Shown: one piece after another, positions 9,073-17,750 of the stretch
Position numbering within the stretch: position 1 is the stretch's first letter
How the letters are laid out: each line of letters opens with the position of its first letter
NCBI GenBank assembly: GCA_903861835.1
Contig: CAIOVX010000060.1
Span: 1-64,000, forward strand
Reading direction: 5' to 3'
Source of the DNA: Candidatus Firestoneibacteriota bacterium
GTDB taxonomy: Bacteria; Oederibacteriota; D2-FULL-39-29; CAIOVX01
DNA: 64,000 bases
Program-made: the position numbers and the translations under genes
The notes under the pieces: generated by a model
Told to the model about the DNA's origin: nothing
Seen by the model: only the letters and a program-made list of their open reading frames with translations
The model's database searches: none

Positions 9073-9101
9073 ATCTTAACACTATCAATAACCGTTGTCA
9101 A
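9073..9101 (-). promoter_or_regulatory. Promoter of the sigma/anti-sigma operon, possibly leaderless
   Basis: TTGACA (9096-9101) and TAAGAT (9073-9078) are 17 bases apart on the minus strand. The -10 box ends eight bases before the ATG at 9064, so transcription would begin at or next to the start codon. It resembles a housekeeping promoter rather than an ECF (GGAAC-type) one. Confidence 0.6.
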
Positions 9102-9210
9102 ATATACATAACCGACAAGCCGTTCTGATAGTTAAACAAAGCAGGCGGGGATTCCTTCAAAACATAGGGTCTGGCAGCCGGAAGTCCTCCTGTTTTTTCG
9201 CAGGCAGAAA

Positions 9211-9242
9211 AGGCAAACCCGGGCAGAATCACCCGGGCTTTG
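9211..9242 (-). terminator. Intrinsic terminator after the SGNH hydrolase gene
   Basis: Read on the minus strand, AAAGCCCGGG pairs with CCCGGGTTT across a seven-base loop, followed by GCCTTTT. It lies about 25 bases after the stop of the hydrolase gene. Confidence 0.75.
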
Positions 9243-9267
9243 TTGGACGTAACAAAGCAAGAGTTAT

Positions 9268-10521
9268 TTATTCGGCTTTTATCACAACGATGCGATACTT
9301 AAGCGGAACCACTTTCGCCTTTACGGATTCTGAATATTTCTTTTGAAACTTGAAGTTTTCTTCCCTATAAGCTTCCACTGCAGGATATATTTTTACCATT
9401 CTTGATTTTGCTTTAAGTTCGTCGGGGAGCATTTCCGTAAACCTCTTTATTATGTTTGTTTCATACGCCTGCTTACTTAACACCTCGTTCTCTACGTCGC
9501 TGAAAGCCTGAACGAACGGGTTCTCGGGAAATTCCGCAGCGAGGTTTATTCCCTGTGAGAGTTCCTGCTTTGAAAAGACCTTCTGATTGTCGCCCCAAGA
9601 AACCTTTGCCTTTTCCCAGATAAGATTATTCACTGTGAGCGTGAACCGGTTAAGTTCCTCGTTGAACGGAATGAAAGGGAGCATGCTTTTCGCGCTATTC
9701 CGCGATTTATCCGTGAAGCAGTATGGGTATTTGCTGCTTTCTATCTCTGCCGAGCCGTTGCCGGAGGAGATTACCTTCTGCCCTTCGGAGGCCGTCGCTC
9801 CCCCGTTCATATCAATAGCGATCGAACCGATGTTTCCGTCAAATCCGAGTCCTTTAAGAAAACCGTAAGCGATGACGAGGTGGCCGTTCTGGGCAGGATG
9901 AATGCCGTCCTTTCCGCAAACATCGTATTCCTGTCCGAGTTTTTCCTTTGCCTTTGCCATGGCGGTTTTAAGGTAAGAATGTATGTCCGTATACCCTGCC
10001 TTGTTCTTTTCAGCAGTGCTTTTACAAATATCCGAGAGCTTCCCGAGCGTCTCGTTATATACCTGCGGCTGGCAGCCACCGGTCTTAAAGTAAAAAGTGT
10101 CAACCGCGCCGGCGGAACCTATGAGCAGAGCCGCGTGATACTCGTTAACAATCTTTGAGGAGATGGCCTCCATAGCGTCCCCGTATCTTTTGCCGGTAGT
10201 TTCATTGTAAGGCGCGCACCCGCCGTCATTCATTCCGTAATAAAGAGTTACTATGGTCGGTTTGAACGGTTCAAGGTCGGTCCGCATTCTCCTGAAGAAT
10301 GAAGGGGCAACCTCGCCGGACCAGCCCAGCTGAAGTACTTCGGCCTTCAATTCCGGATAGCAGGCGGCCAGGTAAACCTCAATAAACTTGCAGTATAACT
10401 TTGCCTCGGTGATTGAATCTCCCACTATGCAAAGCCGGTCTCCGGGTTTTATTTTAATTTCTTCCGTCACGGCTGATAAACCCAGCAAAGCAAGAAGCGC
10501 AGTAATGATTATTGTACGCAT
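9268..10521 (-). CDS. Secreted SGNH/GDSL-family hydrolase
   Basis: SGNH hydrolases are serine esterases, often acting on acetylated glycans. The four blocks are present: GDSIT near residue 34 (nucleophile Ser), LGWSGE (Gly), YYGMNDGG (Asn) and DGIHPAQNGH (Asp and His). A signal peptide (IIITALLALLGLSAVTEE) predicts export. The 417-residue protein has roughly 180 extra residues after the His block, containing a Cys-poor, charged region of unknown function. It is flanked by its own terminator and a repeat-bearing spacer, so it is probably monocistronic. Polysaccharide deacetylation is a family-based guess; the substrate cannot be read. Confidence 0.85.
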   Translation of the reverse strand: MRTIIITALLALLGLSAVTEEIKIKPGDRLCIVGDSITEAKLYCKFIEVYLAACYPELKAEVLQLGWSGEVAPSFFRRMRTDLEPFKPTIVTLYYGMNDGGCAPYNETTGKRYGDAMEAISSKIVNEYHAALLIGSAGAVDTFYFKTGGCQPQVYNETLGKLSDICKSTAEKNKAGYTDIHSYLKTAMAKAKEKLGQEYDVCGKDGIHPAQNGHLVIAYGFLKGLGFDGNIGSIAIDMNGGATASEGQKVISSGNGSAEIESSKYPYCFTDKSRNSAKSMLPFIPFNEELNRFTLTVNNLIWEKAKVSWGDNQKVFSKQELSQGINLAAEFPENPFVQAFSDVENEVLSKQAYETNIIKRFTEMLPDELKAKSRMVKIYPAVEAYREENFKFQKKYSESVKAKVVPLKYRIVVIKAE

Positions 10522-10601
10522 AATTCACCCTTTATTTGTTCAATGTTTGTAATGTAAACTGGAGCATTACTTGCGCCTTACATTATGAACGTTATTCTGT
10601 T

Positions 10602-10622
10602 ATGCCAGACGGAGTCTGGCAT
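10602..10622. repeat. REP-like palindrome
   Basis: ATGCCAGAC and GTCTGGCAT are perfect reverse complements around a three-base loop (GGA). No T-run follows on either strand, so it is not a classical terminator. It sits in the spacer between the MtaA-like gene and the SGNH gene. Confidence 0.7.
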
Positions 10623-10671
10623 GAAAGATATCTTCCCCTACAGAACAAGACGCACGAAGTGCGGCTTACAA

Positions 10672-10698
10672 ACGTTAAGAACGTTAGTAGCGTTATAA
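10672..10698. repeat. 9-bp tandem array (ACGTTANRA family)
   Basis: Three consecutive 9-base units: ACGTTAAGA, ACGTTAGTA and GCGTTATAA. The array begins about eight bases after the stop codon of the MtaA-like gene. Further copies of the family occur at 30954, 57755, 58025, 58076 and 59783. Confidence 0.8.
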
Positions 10699-10706
10699 AC
10701 CATATT

Positions 10707-11702
10707 TTATTTTATTGTTTCGAAGTATTTCCCATACAGACAAAGGTTCTTTAACGGCGTATCCAGCGGGACCGCGCATTCCGGGCCGATTACTTCAACA
10801 CCTACACTGATCTTTTTTTCAATATCGGCAATTATTTCGGCCTCACTGCCTTTGCGCAGAAGTTCCGTGTTGTTAGTGCCTCCGGCAAGACAAATCCGGC
10901 TCGCGGCTTTTCTCATTTCTGCGTCATCGTTTTTTGAATCATAATGGAAGCAGGCAAGGCCTGTTTCGTTTATATATTGAATGCGATCAAGCGTGTAGCC
11001 GCAAATATGAAGTATAACAGGGACTTTGATAGTCTTTGCCATTTCTTTATGGATAGGCAGGATGTAATCCCTGTAGGCGTCCGGGCTGCAAAGGTCGCGG
11101 GTGCAATGGTCGGCAAGCGTTATGCAGTCGGCCCCGGCGGCTATCTGCGCTTCAGCGAACTTGAGGGTCAGAACTTTGAGTTTCTCAAGGAGTTTCTTCG
11201 TTTTATCGGGATCCGTAAAGGAACCCATCAGGAATTCTTCCATCCCGACGGTGTGATACGCAAGCGTCCACGGCCCGAAAACCTTCCCGTTTATCGCGGC
11301 CTCGCCGTTCAATTCCTTCTTCATGATTCGGATAGCGTCCGGAACAACTTTCGCGTATTTGTGTTCAAGAAATTTGCCGGAGACATCTATGTCTTCAGGT
11401 TCTTTCCAGATGGTATTCTTCGTAGAGGGCATATTGTCTTTGCGCCCCCAGTCAACTTCCACTCCGGAAGCCGCTGACTCGTAAACAACCGAGAAATACG
11501 GCATTACATTATCAAAGCCCATCACCGTGTGCCCGGCAAGCGCCAGGCCGGCCATTTTTGAGGCGTCCGTGTGAGCTTCCGGGAAAAAGAAGCCGGTCTT
11601 GTCCATAAGTTCCGTGCAGACTATTGAAACCGGATTCCCGATAGACGGCCGCGGAGTCTTTTTGCCCTGTATGGCGTTAAGGTATATCTCTTTTTGCGTC
11701 AA
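10707..11702 (-). CDS. MtaA/uroporphyrinogen decarboxylase-like methyltransferase
   Basis: The fold belongs to the URO-D superfamily, which includes true HemE and the cobamide methyltransferases MtaA and CmuA. The HICG motif within VPVILHICGYTLD, plus GPECAVPLDTP near the end, gives the His-x-Cys...Cys zinc ligands of the MtaA branch rather than HemE. The usual role is methyl transfer between a corrinoid protein and a thiol or tetrahydrofolate. I start at the TTG at 11702 (331 residues), because the longer reading frame to 11759 translates repeat DNA (QPSNPPTIQQGG). GGGGGG lies just upstream. No corrinoid protein is adjacent, so the substrate is unknown. Confidence 0.85.
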   Translation of the reverse strand: MTQKEIYLNAIQGKKTPRPSIGNPVSIVCTELMDKTGFFFPEAHTDASKMAGLALAGHTVMGFDNVMPYFSVVYESAASGVEVDWGRKDNMPSTKNTIWKEPEDIDVSGKFLEHKYAKVVPDAIRIMKKELNGEAAINGKVFGPWTLAYHTVGMEEFLMGSFTDPDKTKKLLEKLKVLTLKFAEAQIAAGADCITLADHCTRDLCSPDAYRDYILPIHKEMAKTIKVPVILHICGYTLDRIQYINETGLACFHYDSKNDDAEMRKAASRICLAGGTNNTELLRKGSEAEIIADIEKKISVGVEVIGPECAVPLDTPLKNLCLYGKYFETIK

Positions 11703-11884
11703 ACTCCCCCCTTGTTGGATGGTTGGAGGGTTGGATGGTTGGATGGTTAGACGTTTCAAGAAACAGAGGCTTGGATGTTCAGATGTTTGGATGCTCAGAA
11801 GGTTGTAGCCCCTATATCTTCAAACCTTCCGGCCTTCCAAACCTCCAAACCTCCCACCTTCCAAAACCCCAACCCTCTAACCCT
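11703..11884. repeat. GGTTGGA/TCCAACC short-period repeat spacer
   Basis: The left part repeats GGTTGGATGGTTGG-like words; the right part repeats their approximate complement (CCTTCCAAACCTCCAAACC, then AACCCTCTAACCCTCT). The element abuts the pyrE stop codon and runs into the start region of the MtaA-like gene. It could fold back on itself. No gene is seen. Confidence 0.8.
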
Positions 11885-12457
11885 CTACTTCCTGCTGCCT
11901 CTTTTCGTCAACGGGACACCCTTCTCGCACATCGGGCATTTCGACGGATCATAGGCCTTGATGTCCAACACGGCAAGAGCTTCCTTCCTTACTCCAAAAT
12001 CCGCTTTCCCATTGCTCCTGTCCACGAGCAAACCTACTCCGGCGAGAGAACCCTTGTGCTCTTTCACAACCTCAACTACTTCCATAACAGAACCACCGGT
12101 CGTAATAATATCCTCAACAATAAGTACCTTTTCCCCGTGGGCAATTGAAAACCCGCGACGGAGCGTCATCTTCCCCTCTTCGCGTTCAGTAAAAATCGCG
12201 CGAGTACCCAGTTCCTTGGCAACCTCGTGGGCAAGCAAAATTCCTCCTGTGACCGGACCAACGACAACCTGAATGTTATCGTTCTTGAACCTTTTTGCTA
12301 TTTCCCTGCAGAGTATCTCTGTATATTTCGGCCATTGCAGGACCTGGAATTTCTCCACATAATGCTGGCTGTGCAGACCCGAGGTGAGTTTGAAATGCCC
12401 CTCTAAAAGCGCGCCTGATTTCTTAAATATTTCCATTATTTCTTCTTGCTTAAGCAT
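11885..12457 (-). CDS. pyrE: Orotate phosphoribosyltransferase
   Basis: PyrE joins orotate to PRPP to make orotidine 5'-monophosphate in de novo pyrimidine synthesis. The PRPP-binding loop is VLIVEDIITTGGSV. Substrate contacts include FKLTSGLHSQHYV and VVGPVTGG. At 190 residues it matches the shorter bacterial form. The start ATG is preceded by GGGAGG at 12464-12469. pyrF, the next enzyme, lies about 10 kb away in the window and is not in the same operon. A C-terminal CPMCEKG Cys pair is present, as in some bacterial PyrE proteins. Confidence 0.95.
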   Translation of the reverse strand: MLKQEEIMEIFKKSGALLEGHFKLTSGLHSQHYVEKFQVLQWPKYTEILCREIAKRFKNDNIQVVVGPVTGGILLAHEVAKELGTRAIFTEREEGKMTLRRGFSIAHGEKVLIVEDIITTGGSVMEVVEVVKEHKGSLAGVGLLVDRSNGKADFGVRKEALAVLDIKAYDPSKCPMCEKGVPLTKRGSRK

Positions 12458-12520
12458 TTTTCGCCTCCCGTAAAATTCAGTATACTGACTTATATTGCTA
12501 TTATAACAGATTTACCGTGT

Positions 12521-12551
12521 AAAAAAAAGGCTGAGAGCAGCGCTCCCAGCC
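12521..12551 (-). terminator. Intrinsic terminator of the efflux operon
   Basis: On the minus strand GGCTGGGAG pairs with CTCTCAGCC (one G-T wobble) over a five-base loop, followed by eight T residues. It lies 22 bases after the tolC-like stop codon and just upstream of pyrE. Confidence 0.92.
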
Positions 12552-12573
12552 CGCAAGTCTCCTCAACATCTTC

Positions 12574-13872
12574 CTACTTCAATTCCTGCCAGATTTTTAC
12601 GCCCGCCGCTCTCTTAAGGGAAAATAGGCTCGTTACATAGGCATACTGGGCCTGGGAAAAGAAGAGCCTGGCTCTGGCAAGAGAGGTTTCGGAATTTATC
12701 AGGTCCAGGTTTGTGATAACACCGTTGTCGAACCTGACATTGGCCTGCGCCATTGCCTCTTCCGCAAGTTTCACATGCAGTTCCGCGGCCATAAGTTTCT
12801 CGTAACCCGTATTAACATCTGAGATTGCCTGGCGCACCTCGGTCTTCACGCTTTCTTCAACATCACGGCTCTTGAACTCCGCCGACGATAAGGACGCCTT
12901 TGCTTCGGCCTCGAGACCTGCCGTCCTGCCCCCGTCAAAAAGAGGTATCTTGACGCCTGCGGTCAGCACCCAGCTATTTTGAAGCAACGAAAGATCCGGG
13001 AGATAACCATTTTTGTAGCCAACCGTCCCCCCCACAAAAAGCGCCGGATTGTCGGAATTGTCCGCAACCGAAAGCTGAGCCCTCGCTATCGCTTCCCCCT
13101 TCTTCGCCATAACGCACTCCGATCTTAAAACAAGCGCTTTGGCAATGAGAGCGTTCTCGTCTGCACTCAGTTTATCCTGAAAGAACTTACCTTCAAGTTT
13201 CGGGTCAGAATCGGCTCCTATGTTCTTCTTGAGCTGCAGGAAAGCTTTCTTGCGCGAATTATCCAGGTCCGCTTTTGCGTTCTTTGATTCTTCAAGCTTA
13301 ACCTGGATGGTAAGCGCGTCAAAATCCGTGGCGCTGCCGAAAGCCACCTTCTTTCTGGTCTGGGACATATATTCCGTAAGCGAATCTATCTCTTTTTGCT
13401 GGACATCGGCTTGCTGAGTGAGAAAAAGCACGCCGTAAAAGAGTTGAATTGTCTGATAAGACAGTATGGTTTTTGAAAGCTCGATGGCGTTTTCAGCCTG
13501 AGCCAGCATTTCGTTTGAAAGGTTTATCTGCGAACCGGTCTTTCCCAGATCAAAAAGGGCGTACTTCAAGCCGGCATGGAAATCATAGTTATCTTCCGGA
13601 AAGAGCTGCATTGAACCAAACCCCGGAAAGGTCAGAGCCGGGTCGGGTTCCACCCTGGCATAAACGCCTTCAAGCTCGAGAGAAGGCCAGCAGGCCGCAA
13701 ACTTCTGGCTCAGCCTTGCAGCCGCAGCGTCCCTGTCAGAGAATGACTGTTTTATCGTCGGATAGTTCTTGAGCGCCAGTTCGACGGCCTTTCCCACCGT
13801 CAGAGTTTCCTCAGCCGCGCCAAATGCAAGAACTGCGAGCATTGCGGCAAGTGCCAGAATATTTCTTTTCAT
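12574..13872 (-). CDS. TolC-family outer membrane efflux protein
   Basis: The 432-residue protein has a signal peptide (ILALAAMLAVLAFGAAEE) and two outer-membrane-efflux-protein repeats typical of TolC. Markers include LALKNYPTIKQSF at the start, LIKxQ-like helices, and DGGRTAGLEAEAKASLSSAE in the second repeat. TolC proteins form trimeric channels spanning outer membrane and periplasm. It is the last gene of the operon with HlyD and MFS partners, so it most likely forms the exit duct of an EmrAB-type pump. A strong terminator follows. About 70 bases separate it from the pump gene. Confidence 0.92.
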   Translation of the reverse strand: MKRNILALAAMLAVLAFGAAEETLTVGKAVELALKNYPTIKQSFSDRDAAAARLSQKFAACWPSLELEGVYARVEPDPALTFPGFGSMQLFPEDNYDFHAGLKYALFDLGKTGSQINLSNEMLAQAENAIELSKTILSYQTIQLFYGVLFLTQQADVQQKEIDSLTEYMSQTRKKVAFGSATDFDALTIQVKLEESKNAKADLDNSRKKAFLQLKKNIGADSDPKLEGKFFQDKLSADENALIAKALVLRSECVMAKKGEAIARAQLSVADNSDNPALFVGGTVGYKNGYLPDLSLLQNSWVLTAGVKIPLFDGGRTAGLEAEAKASLSSAEFKSRDVEESVKTEVRQAISDVNTGYEKLMAAELHVKLAEEAMAQANVRFDNGVITNLDLINSETSLARARLFFSQAQYAYVTSLFSLKRAAGVKIWQELK

Positions 13873-13944
13873 TGTTTTCTCCTGATCTAATTAAACTACC
13901 GCTGACTTAAGAGCGACGGTATTTTATTTTTGTGTATATTACGC

Positions 13945-15567
13945 TCAATCCAGAGCCACAACTTCCTCGGCCGCGGAATCTTTTTTCTTTCCGGCCCTTA
14001 AAATAAAGACAGGCACAAGTATCGCAAGTGTCACTATGGCTGCGATTATGAAACAATCGCAGATTGCATGCACAAATGCCTGTTTCTGGATTTCGCTCAT
14101 TATCAAAGCTCCGGCCTGAGAACCGGCAATGCCGGGAGCACTGTTAAAATCTCTGACGAAATGGCCGGCTACCCTGGAATACGTGTTTTTAAATATTGGG
14201 CTTGACGGGTCCAGGCTCTGCCCATATATCGAAGCATGAAACACGGTGCGCCTGGTAAGGATGGCGCCAAAGATTGCTATTCCAAAACTGCCGCCAATCT
14301 GCCGAATGACATTTATCAGACCGGAAGCCTGCGCCATTTTGTCCCTGGGTATCTCAAGAAGCGACACGGTAGTCAGGGGGGTGAATATTAGCCCCATCGC
14401 CAGACCGCGTACACCCAGCAACATATACATGAACGGCTTCTCCGTCTGCAGAGTGAGTTTTGAGTTAAGGTAAAGGCTCACGACAAGCAATATTATGCCG
14501 ACTGCCGCCGGGAGTTTCGGGCTGACCCTGTCGGCAATTATGCCAGATAGGGGCGATGCAAAAGCCTGCAGTATTCCCACAGGAAGAAACATGCTCCCCG
14601 CCATTATCGCTGTATAGCCCAGCGCGTTCTGCCAGTAAAGCGGCATCAGGAAGGTGCTCCCAAACATGCCTATGCCGAAGATAAACATTATTGCATTGCT
14701 GGCCGTAAAATTGAAATTTTTGAAGAGTTTAATCTCTATGAAAGGATGCTCCTGGTGTAATTCAACTATCAGAAATGTTATCAGACTGACCAGCGCTATG
14801 GTGAAACACCCGACAATGAAGGGCGAGGTCCATCCCCCCGTATTCCAGGCAGCGTTGCCTTCCGAGAGCCCGAGCAGCATAGATGTAAGAAAAGCCGTTA
14901 TGGTAATGAATCCCAGAAAATCAAAATCCCTGGTGTTAGCTGTCTTGTATTCCCGCTGGATTATCAGGGTCACGAGCAGTCCGAATATGCCTATCGGAAC
15001 ATTCACAAAGAATATAGCCTGCCAGCTTATGTTGTCAACCAGGTAGCCGCCTATCAGCGGGCCGAAAGATACAGAGGCCGCTGCGGCAATACCCCAAAAC
15101 CCCATGGCCATGCCGCGCTGCTCCTTCGGAAACTCCCTCATAATAGTGGCAAGTCCGACCGGCATCAGCATACCGGCGCCGAGTCCCTGAAGAAGCCTAA
15201 AAGTGATTAGGGAACTCTCGTTCCAGGAGAGGCCGCAAAGTAAAGAACCAAGCGTGAAAACAGCGAGTGCCGTAAAATAGGTTTTTTTGTATCCGAGATG
15301 CTCGGCTATCCAGCCGGAGGCCGGGAGCATTACCCCGAGGGCCAGGTTGTAGCCGGTCATTATCCATTCTATTGAATCGAGGGTAGCCCCGAGCGAAGCC
15401 ATTATCTTTGAGAGCCCTACATTGACGATAGTGGAGTCCAGCACTGCTATAAAGGTGCCTATCATAACGTTAAGCAGCACCCACCATTTGTAGCTGGAAT
15501 GTTCGTGATGGATAGAAGGTACCCTGGCAATAATACCTCTCTTTATGGCATGATGAGGAGAGGCCAC
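13945..15567 (-). CDS. DHA2-family MFS drug efflux transporter (EmrB/QacA type)
   Basis: The 540-residue protein has about 14 membrane segments. It carries the MFS signatures DSTIVNVGLSKI, GYNLALGVMLPASGW, a motif A region around AEHLGYKKTYF, and motif C (MGFWGIAAAASVSFGPLIGG) marking antiporters of the DHA2 group. These pumps export hydrophobic toxicants using the proton gradient. The start is GTG at 15567, one base after the HlyD stop. The first ~25 residues are His-rich and polar. Partners HlyD upstream and TolC downstream make a tripartite pump. Confidence 0.92.
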   Translation of the reverse strand: MASPHHAIKRGIIARVPSIHHEHSSYKWWVLLNVMIGTFIAVLDSTIVNVGLSKIMASLGATLDSIEWIMTGYNLALGVMLPASGWIAEHLGYKKTYFTALAVFTLGSLLCGLSWNESSLITFRLLQGLGAGMLMPVGLATIMREFPKEQRGMAMGFWGIAAAASVSFGPLIGGYLVDNISWQAIFFVNVPIGIFGLLVTLIIQREYKTANTRDFDFLGFITITAFLTSMLLGLSEGNAAWNTGGWTSPFIVGCFTIALVSLITFLIVELHQEHPFIEIKLFKNFNFTASNAIMFIFGIGMFGSTFLMPLYWQNALGYTAIMAGSMFLPVGILQAFASPLSGIIADRVSPKLPAAVGIILLVVSLYLNSKLTLQTEKPFMYMLLGVRGLAMGLIFTPLTTVSLLEIPRDKMAQASGLINVIRQIGGSFGIAIFGAILTRRTVFHASIYGQSLDPSSPIFKNTYSRVAGHFVRDFNSAPGIAGSQAGALIMSEIQKQAFVHAICDCFIIAAIVTLAILVPVFILRAGKKKDSAAEEVVALD

Positions 15568-15568
15568 T

Positions 15569-16513
15569 CTATTTTGTCTTAACCAGCACTTCTACTGACA
15601 TTCCCGGCAACAGTTTTCCGGGATTTTTTTCGAGAAGGTCCCTATCGGGTGTTATTTTAATCGGGATTCTCTGGGTTACTTTGGTAAAGTTCCCTGAAGC
15701 GTTGCTGGATGGTATAAGCGAGAACTGGGAAGCCGTGTTGGAACCGAGCTGGCTGACCTTGCCGCGCAGTTTCATACCGCCGTACGCGTCAACGGTAATA
15801 TCCGCTGTCTGGCCAACAGAAAGCTGGGAGAACTTTGTCTCCTCAAGATTGGCCGCTATCCACACATTCTTTATGTCGTAAACGGTATATATGGCCTGCC
15901 CCGCGGTTACAACATCCCCGGAAAGCACCCATTTTTTTGCCACCACCCCGTCCATCGGAGCCTTAATCTCGGCATTCCCGAGCTGAGTTTCAATGACGCC
16001 CAGCTGCGCCTGTGAGGTCAATATCTGCGCCTGCGCTATAGAATCCTGGACTTTTGCGGATTGAAAAGCTTTCTTTGCGTGGTCATACTGTTCTTTCGCC
16101 ACTATTTTGTTTTTATACTGAGCCTCAACGCGCTGAAAATCTTCTTCCGCCTTGGAGAGGTTAACCTTCGCGAGCTTGCTGCTCTCCTGCGCAAAAGAAA
16201 CAGAGGCTTTTGCCTGTTCTTTCTGGGCCAGCAGGTCAGAAGTATCAAGAATAGCTATCACCTGGCCGCTTACAACATTTGCGCCTTCCGAAGCGGCAAG
16301 CGATGCTACTCGTCCGGAATATTTGGAGCTTATTGTCGCCTTATCGGCGTCAATGAACGCGTCATCGGTGTAGACTTCTCTGCCTGACTTCAGGTACCAC
16401 AGCACGTAAAGCACGGCGGCAACCGCTACCAGCCCCAGGACAATAACTATCATCCTTGTTTTTGAACTCGGCTCCTCGCCCCTTTCTTCTGTTTCCAGGA
16501 TCTGATCTGCCAT
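15569..16513 (-). CDS. HlyD/EmrA-family membrane fusion protein
   Basis: The protein links an inner-membrane pump to a TolC channel. A single N-terminal membrane segment (about 21-41: IVIVLGLVAVAAVLYVLWYL) is followed by VYTDDAFIDADKATISSKYSG, a typical EmrA beginning. An alpha-hairpin coiled coil with Ala, Lys and Gln follows, then the lipoyl-like and beta-barrel regions (IKAPMDGVVAKKWVLSGDVV; GKLLPGMSVEVLVK). Its start codon overlaps the regulator stop (TAATG), and the MFS gene follows after one base. At 314 residues it is slightly short for EmrA. Confidence 0.93.
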   Translation of the reverse strand: MADQILETEERGEEPSSKTRMIVIVLGLVAVAAVLYVLWYLKSGREVYTDDAFIDADKATISSKYSGRVASLAASEGANVVSGQVIAILDTSDLLAQKEQAKASVSFAQESSKLAKVNLSKAEEDFQRVEAQYKNKIVAKEQYDHAKKAFQSAKVQDSIAQAQILTSQAQLGVIETQLGNAEIKAPMDGVVAKKWVLSGDVVTAGQAIYTVYDIKNVWIAANLEETKFSQLSVGQTADITVDAYGGMKLRGKVSQLGSNTASQFSLIPSSNASGNFTKVTQRIPIKITPDRDLLEKNPGKLLPGMSVEVLVKTK

Positions 16514-16788
16514 TATGCCCCCTTTCTTCGCGAAGCCTTGCGGACTTTCGCTATCTTGTCTTTTATCTTATTTATCCGGCTGATATAATCAGAAATATAG
16601 TTATTGAATTGCGCGGTGCCTGCCAGGATTACCATACCGTTGTAGGAGATTACCAGCATCTTGTCATTCTGCTTCAACTTAAGCTTCTTTCTGACTTCTT
16701 GCGGCACAACCACCTGACCTCTCGCCCCGAGAATAGTGGTTCCGTGTATTTCGCCGCCGAGCGGCCCTTTCAGTTCAGGTCCTTTCAT
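16513..16788 (-). CDS. AbrB/SpoVT-type DNA-binding protein
   Basis: A swapped-hairpin AbrB domain is clear in GTTILGARGQVVVPQEVR followed by LKLKQNDKMLVI. The C-terminal ~30 residues are Lys- and Arg-rich. I start at the ATG at 16788 (91 residues), because GGAGG sits five bases upstream; an upstream in-frame ATG would add a run encoded by leader DNA. AbrB-fold proteins act as transition-state regulators or as antitoxins. No toxin gene is adjacent. As first gene of the efflux operon it probably regulates that operon, perhaps through the 9-base direct repeat in its own leader. Confidence 0.85.
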   Translation of the reverse strand: MKGPELKGPLGGEIHGTTILGARGQVVVPQEVRKKLKLKQNDKMLVISYNGMVILAGTAQFNNYISDYISRINKIKDKIAKVRKASRRKGA

Positions 16789-16805
16789 TTTTCCTCCGGG
16801 GATAG

Positions 16806-16823
16806 GTATGATTAGTATGATTA
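16806..16823. promoter_or_regulatory. Candidate operator: 9-bp direct repeat in efflux operon leader
   Basis: GTATGATTA occurs twice in tandem (16806-16814 and 16815-16823), between the -10 box and the ribosome binding site of the AbrB-like gene. Its position suits autoregulation, but no binding specificity is known. Confidence 0.4.
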
Positions 16824-16831
16824 GACATATA

Positions 16832-16860
16832 ATTGTAGCACTTCCGAAACGGTTAAGCAA
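16832..16860 (-). promoter_or_regulatory. Promoter of the efflux operon
   Basis: TTGCTT (16855-16860) and TACAAT (16832-16837) are 17 bases apart on the minus strand, about 45 bases before the AbrB-like start codon. Confidence 0.55.
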
Positions 16861-16874
16861 CGGAAAGGGGGTGT

Positions 16875-17750
16875 TTAGACGTTCACGTTTAGCAGGATTT
16901 TCACAAAATAGCCGATCACAAACGAGATCGCTGCAACAGAGAAGCAGATGAGGGTCATCTCCCAGAATCTCTTCTTGAAAGAGAGGTTCTTGGCTACTGA
17001 AATGTAGAAGTTGAAGAGCACTATTTCAACGAGCGCCAGGGCCATAGTGACTGCGAGTGAGAGGAAGTAATCCTTAAAGAGCAGGTAGGGCGCCACAAGC
17101 AAGATTACCGTAAATATGTAGGTAACCCCGGTGTAGACTGCGGATTTGTAGGCATTCCCGGATTTCTCGTGCTTTACCGCAAGATACTGCGAAGCAGCCA
17201 TGGAAAGAGCGGCTGCCACACCTGTAATAAGGCCGGCCAGAGCAATCAGTTTGGCATTCTGCATGGCTAGCGTAAGGCCCGCAAGCATGCCGGTCAACTC
17301 AACCAGAGCATCGCTTAACCCCAGCACTACGGAGCCAATATATTGAAGCTTCTCTTCGTTGATAAGGTCTATAAGGAGGTGCTCGTGCTTCTCTTCATCA
17401 CGGATTATCGCTGAGAGAGAGCCCAGCTCTTTCTGCAGCTCAGCGTAATTTTTCTGGGCGCTGCCTTCATCTTTCTCCATAAGGCGTATGCCGAAAGTAA
17501 GGCCGAATATTTTCGCGATCCAGAAAAACCGGAATATCTTACCCCTGTCAGGTGAAACTTCCGTTTCAGTCAGCTTGCGGTAAAAATCATAGTGACGCTT
17601 CTCGTCACGGGAAATGCCGGCAAATATTTTCGCTGCTGCCGTATCTTTCACTGAAACCGCAAGGCGAGCGTATACGACCGCTTCCGTCGCCTCGTTTTTC
17701 TGCGCCCTAAGCAGCCTGGCGAGCGTATATTTCCCGAATTTATCCGGCAT
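16875..17750 (-). CDS. Ferritin-like di-iron domain fused to VIT1/CCC1 transporter (MbfA-like)
   Basis: The N-terminal ~130 residues are a ferritin/rubrerythrin-like four-helix domain with iron ligands E20, E50-x2-H53, E92 and E119-x2-H122. The C-terminal half is a VIT1/CCC1 membrane domain of about five segments (VVLGLSDALVELTGMLAGL; MAASQYLAVK). This matches MbfA, a membrane-bound ferritin implicated in iron export and peroxide resistance. The start at 17750 (291 residues) is inside the TAATG junction with the ZIP gene. The longer frame to 17834 would run into that gene. Both genes are therefore co-translated. Confidence 0.88.
   Translation of the reverse strand: MPDKFGKYTLARLLRAQKNEATEAVVYARLAVSVKDTAAAKIFAGISRDEKRHYDFYRKLTETEVSPDRGKIFRFFWIAKIFGLTFGIRLMEKDEGSAQKNYAELQKELGSLSAIIRDEEKHEHLLIDLINEEKLQYIGSVVLGLSDALVELTGMLAGLTLAMQNAKLIALAGLITGVAAALSMAASQYLAVKHEKSGNAYKSAVYTGVTYIFTVILLVAPYLLFKDYFLSLAVTMALALVEIVLFNFYISVAKNLSFKKRFWEMTLICFSVAAISFVIGYFVKILLNVNV

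Noticed and set aside
11703-11759. Extended start of the MtaA-like gene
   Set aside because: The extra 19 codons are repeat-encoded (QPSNPPTIQQGG); a TTG start at 11702 gives the conserved length.
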